This document shows, piece by piece, positions 61,031 to 64,000 of a stretch of DNA of 64,000 nucleotides. The stretch is taken from NCBI GenBank assembly GCA_039968605.1, contig JBDVPM010000008.1, forward strand, positions 2,656,968 through 2,720,967, given 5' to 3'. The notes beneath the pieces were generated by a model. It saw nothing but the letters and a program-made list of their open reading frames with translations, was not told the origin of the DNA and did no database searches. Within the stretch, counting starts at the first letter, position 1. Each line of letters starts with the position of its first letter. The position numbers were made by a program, and so were the translations under genes. The stretch comes from Alteripontixanthobacter sp. (lineage in GTDB: Bacteria > Pseudomonadota > Alphaproteobacteria > Sphingomonadales > Sphingomonadaceae).

Positions 61031-63508
61031 TCAGAAGTCGATACGGACCGATGCGGTCAGGCTGCGCCCTTCGATGGAGCGGGCGCGAACCAGGCCGTTG
61101 CCCGGAATCGACCCCTCTTCGGCCTCGGTATAACCAAAGGCATCGAACAGGTTGTTGGCGTTGATCGCCAGTTCCAGCCGTTCAAGTGGGCGCACCGCGA
61201 TGAAGGCATTGACCTGCGTATAGCCGGGCAGTTCGAGCTGATTGCTGTCCTGCGTGAAGCTCTCAGTGGTGCCGATCGCATTCAGACCAGCGGTGAAGAA
61301 ATCATCTTCATACTGAGCGGTACCTTGGAAAACGAAATCTGCCTGGCGGCGCGGCGTGTTGCCGATCACCCCAGCGTTGAGCGATTCCTTTATTTCGGCA
61401 TCGGTCCAGGTTGCCCCGGCCGAAACCGAAAAAGGCCCCACCGAATAGCTGCCTTCGAGTTCGATACCCAACGCTTCATACTGGGTATCCGTCAGCAGCA
61501 GAGGAGCGATCTCGACATTCGTTTCCGACGTTTCGGCGTAGAACGCGGTGGCGTAGATGTTCAGGCCATTGCCCTGATATTTCACACCGCCTTCAAGTTG
61601 GTCGACATTGGCGATCACACCATCATCGTCACCGCCCGGAAGGCTACCGTCGAGCGTGCTGACCGCTGGCGAGAACAGGCTCCGGTCGGCAGTGTGACGG
61701 CCGCCTTGGCTGTACCGGGCGAAGACCGACAGATCGTCCGTCAGCAGGTAATTCGCACCGATCGAGAACGAAAAGTAGTTGTAATCGTAATTGACCGGCC
61801 GGGCATTGCCGAGCGGAAGAACGCTGGTCTGGGCCTCGGCAGGGTTGATATTACCGTCATTGTCGAAATCGAAGGCGGTAACACCGTTGCCGAAGCCGCT
61901 ATCGGAACCGGTGATAGTTCCGTCCGCACTACCGAAATCGTAGCGGATGCTGGCATCGAGCGTCAGGCGATCGAAATCCAGCGCTAGCGAAGCGAAGGGT
62001 GCGTAAGTGTCATACTTCACATCATAATTGCGACGGCAGCAATTGCCAAAAAAGCTGGCGCCGTATCCGACCACACCGCCATCGGTGATCTGGTTTCCAC
62101 CAGCATCGAAGACATCGACCAGAACCGAATTGCCGTCACCTTCGACGGTCTGGACATAAGAAGTCCAGACCCAATCGGTATCGACGTTCTGGCGGCTACC
62201 ATAGAAGCCGCCAGTGAATGTCGCCGTACCCCCGCCCATATCGAAGTCTTTCGAGACGCGCAGATCGTTGGCGATCAGACCGAGATCGTTGAGGCGGACG
62301 TTGAACAAGACAACGTTGGTCAGCAGCCCGTTTCCGCCCAAGCTCGATGGGTTGGTTACCGTCTGGCCAGCATTTGGACCGCTGGCGAGCACAATGGTGG
62401 AACCGGCTCCGCCGATACCATCGGCTACTGACTGCGCATCACCGACGCTAGCGGGGAATGGGGAGACGAAGCTTCCGCTATTGTCGGAATAGCGGAACCG
62501 GTTGGTCAGGGTCCAGCCCGGAGCAAAATCAACTTCGGCCTCGATGCCGAATGCCTTGCTTTGAACCGACAAGCCATCGTGGATGTCGTAAGTGGTGGGA
62601 TTGTTGCCACCGTCGAGCGTCAGCGCGGTGGTAATATAGCGGCTATACAGAGAATCCGTGCGCGGGTCGAAATTGGCGATCGCGTTGTAGTCGGGGTTAC
62701 TGTCGCTTCCAGCAACAGCAACCGGTTGTGGCAGGATCGTCGGCGTGCTGTCGTCCAGGAACTTGCCGTGGAAGCGAATGAAGCCGCCATCGAATTCCTG
62801 AGTGAAGCTGGCCTTCACCTGGCCACCATTTTTGGCATTAAATCCCACGTCGCGAACACCTTCGCCGGTGCGGTAGAAGCCTCCAACATGGAAATAGCTA
62901 TTGTCGCTGACCGAGCCTCCATAGTTGAAATCAAGGCGATAGGTTTCATGGTCCAGCTCGATAGTCCCAGCAACTGCGCCGCCTTCCTGCTGGCCGGTCT
63001 TGGAGATAAAGTTCACGACGCCGCCCGGTGAGTTGGATGCGAAGGTCGATGCCGAACCACCGCGAACCGCCTCGACCCGGCCGACATTGCGATCGGCTCG
63101 CACAAAATTATCGGCATTGCCAAAGATGATGTCGCCGAATTCGAGAACCGGCAGACCGTCTTCCTGCAATTGGATATAGCGCGCACCGCCGGTCGAAACG
63201 GGGATGCCGCGAACTGCGATGTTGGCATTGCCCTCACCACCTGAGGCTTCCGAACGGATACCCGGGATCTGGCGGATCAGATCGGCCGACGAGCTAGGGT
63301 TGAGATCTGCAATGGACTCGGAATCAATCGAGCTGACCGAGACCGAAGTTTCCAAGCGGTTCTTACCGCCGGCAACCGCTGTAACGACGATAACATCATC
63401 GGCCAGGGTAGGATCGCCATCAGCCGCAGGAGTGTCATCCTGGGCGAAAGCGGGGCTGCAAATGGCCGACAGGGCAACCCCTGCAATAAGGGCGTGACGA
63501 AGCTGCAT
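61031..63508 (-). CDS. TonB-dependent outer-membrane receptor, probably for sucrose/fructo-oligosaccharides
   Basis: 825 residues from ATG 63508 (GGGAGAG upstream). The signal peptide ends SPAFAQ. A plug domain (DVIVVTAVAGG, LIRQIPGIRSEASGGEGNAN, VEAVRGGSASTFASNSPGG) is followed by a 22-strand barrel ending in an aromatic-type C-terminus (SLTASVRIDF). It imports a substrate with TonB-ExbBD energy; the substrate is inferred from the GH68, fructokinase and sugar-transporter neighbours. No FecR/sigma signalling extension is seen. Confidence 0.93.
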   Translation of the reverse strand: MQLRHALIAGVALSAICSPAFAQDDTPAADGDPTLADDVIVVTAVAGGKNRLETSVSVSSIDSESIADLNPSSSADLIRQIPGIRSEASGGEGNANIAVRGIPVSTGGARYIQLQEDGLPVLEFGDIIFGNADNFVRADRNVGRVEAVRGGSASTFASNSPGGVVNFISKTGQQEGGAVAGTIELDHETYRLDFNYGGSVSDNSYFHVGGFYRTGEGVRDVGFNAKNGGQVKASFTQEFDGGFIRFHGKFLDDSTPTILPQPVAVAGSDSNPDYNAIANFDPRTDSLYSRYITTALTLDGGNNPTTYDIHDGLSVQSKAFGIEAEVDFAPGWTLTNRFRYSDNSGSFVSPFPASVGDAQSVADGIGGAGSTIVLASGPNAGQTVTNPSSLGGNGLLTNVVLFNVRLNDLGLIANDLRVSKDFDMGGGTATFTGGFYGSRQNVDTDWVWTSYVQTVEGDGNSVLVDVFDAGGNQITDGGVVGYGASFFGNCCRRNYDVKYDTYAPFASLALDFDRLTLDASIRYDFGSADGTITGSDSGFGNGVTAFDFDNDGNINPAEAQTSVLPLGNARPVNYDYNYFSFSIGANYLLTDDLSVFARYSQGGRHTADRSLFSPAVSTLDGSLPGGDDDGVIANVDQLEGGVKYQGNGLNIYATAFYAETSETNVEIAPLLLTDTQYEALGIELEGSYSVGPFSVSAGATWTDAEIKESLNAGVIGNTPRRQADFVFQGTAQYEDDFFTAGLNAIGTTESFTQDSNQLELPGYTQVNAFIAVRPLERLELAINANNLFDAFGYTEAEEGSIPGNGLVRARSIEGRSLTASVRIDF

Positions 63509-63562
63509 TGATTCTCTCCCAAAGTGAATTCTTATCGATTCGCTTTTTAGGCATAAGTCGAA

Positions 63563-63576
63563 TGCAAACGTTTGCA
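63563..63576. promoter_or_regulatory. LacI-type operator 1
   Basis: Perfect palindrome TGCAAACGTTTGCA with the central CG of LacI/GalR-family sites. It overlaps a candidate -35 of the receptor gene (minus strand). Confidence 0.8.
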
Positions 63577-63586
63577 ACCGCTAAAT

Positions 63587-63600
63587 TGCAAACGTTTGCA
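63587..63600. promoter_or_regulatory. LacI-type operator 2
   Basis: Second TGCAAACGTTTGCA palindrome (16-bp TTGCAA...TTGCAA if extended), centre 24 bp from the first. Both lie in the divergent gap between receptor and transporter. The LacI-family regulator gene is not in the window. Confidence 0.8.
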
Positions 63601-63672
63601 ATCAGGTGTTTTGTGTGACACCTAGTCCTTGCAAACTGTCGAAAAGACGGGGCTTGGAGAGGGTATTTTAAG

Positions 63673-64000
63673 ATGCAAACCGCCACAAAACCGCGGCTTT
63701 CGCTGCTCCGAATCATCGAAATGAACATCGGCTTTTTCGGGCTGCAGTTCAGTTTCGGACTCCAGCAAGCCAACATGGGGCCGATCTACGGTTTCCTGGG
63801 CGCGGAAGAATCCACCATGCCCCTATTGTGGCTGGCCGGTCCGATGACCGGCCTGATCGTTCAGCCGATCATTGGCGCGATGAGCGACCGGACCAACACC
63901 CGTTACGGCAGGCGCACGCCGTATTTTCTGATCGGTGCTATCATCTGCTCGCTCAGCCTGCTGGCGATGCCCTACTCGAGCACGCTCTGGATGGCGGCGA
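63673..64000 (+). CDS. GPH/SUT-like sugar transporter of the MFS, N-terminal part (3' end outside window)
   Basis: 109 codons are present from ATG 63673 behind GGAGAGGG. The sequence starts MQTATKPRLSLLRIIEMNIG and shows FGLQFSFGLQQANMGPIYGFLG, GLIVQPIIGAMSDRT and TRYGRRTPYF, the loop motif of the GPH and plant-type sucrose transporter group. Three membrane helices are visible before the window ends. It should bring the sugar across the inner membrane. Divergent from the receptor gene with the two LacI operators between. Confidence 0.88.
   Translation, partial: MQTATKPRLSLLRIIEMNIGFFGLQFSFGLQQANMGPIYGFLGAEESTMPLLWLAGPMTGLIVQPIIGAMSDRTNTRYGRRTPYFLIGAIICSLSLLAMPYSSTLWMAA

Noticed and set aside
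63671-63680. TGCAAAC at the transporter start as a third LacI operator
   Set aside because: Only a half-site overlapping the start codon, with no inverted partner.

Overview
The window is a high-GC alphaproteobacterial chromosome segment. It most likely comes from the order Sphingomonadales, near Erythrobacteraceae (Erythrobacter, Altererythrobacter and relatives). The pointers are the RpoB, RpoC and GroEL sequences, DUF1244 and GapR-type (DUF2312) proteins, a biliverdin phytochrome with an HWE kinase, TonB-dependent uptake and the overall gene style. This placement is inferred from protein character, not from a search.

Layout. 1-4.1 kb: end of an acyl-CoA dehydrogenase, an exported DUF305/LVIVD fusion protein and a membrane-anchored EEP phosphohydrolase. 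4.2-7.3 kb: a heme oxygenase/bacteriophytochrome pair coupled by a GTGA overlap. 7.4-9.6 kb: groES-groEL with a CIRCE operator and a terminator. 9.7-12.2 kb: MATE exporter, lipoprotein and cold-shock protein. 12.5-13.8 kb: rplJ-rplL with a promoter and long leader. 13.9-15.3 kb: small acidic lipoprotein and an HTH/DUF2975/43-residue peptide operon preceded by a dense cluster of TATCG/CGATA sites. 15.35-24.35 kb: rpoB-rpoC with promoter and terminator. 24.4-31.8 kb: housekeeping genes (gltX, pyk, DUF1244, gapR-like, ybjQ-like, yebC, fatty acid desaturase, ruvC, a small monooxygenase). 31.8-33.8 kb: a visibly lower-GC insert with a secretory lipase and a small membrane protein. 33.8-51.0 kb: Spx-like protein, glycerophosphodiesterase, ubiG, lysC, purT, LytTR regulator, katG, nitronate monooxygenase, DUF421 protein, lipoprotein PQQ-cytochrome dehydrogenase, exported dienelactone hydrolase-like protein, stomatin/NfeD pair and an NDUFA9-like protein.

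At 51.2 kb lies tRNA-Leu(CAG), which carries an integrative element ending near 58.8 kb. The element encodes a tyrosine integrase, a 1389-residue nuclease-methylase fusion, a GIY-YIG/DUF4357 protein and a frameshifted gene of a mobile-element family. Paired 23-bp direct repeats lie inside both ends, and a degenerate copy of the tRNA 3' end marks the right side. The two-gene nuclease-methylase plus GIY-YIG/DUF4357 module is the best candidate for a little-described defence system here.

58.9-64 kb is a sucrose/fructan utilisation locus: TonB-dependent receptor, cytoplasmic GH68 enzyme and ROK fructokinase on the minus strand, and a divergent sugar transporter running off the window. Two LacI-type palindromes sit between receptor and transporter. 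The likely flow is sucrose or fructo-oligosaccharide across the outer membrane, then the inner membrane, GH68 cleavage inside the cell, and fructose phosphorylation. No CRISPR array, rRNA gene or insertion sequence was seen.
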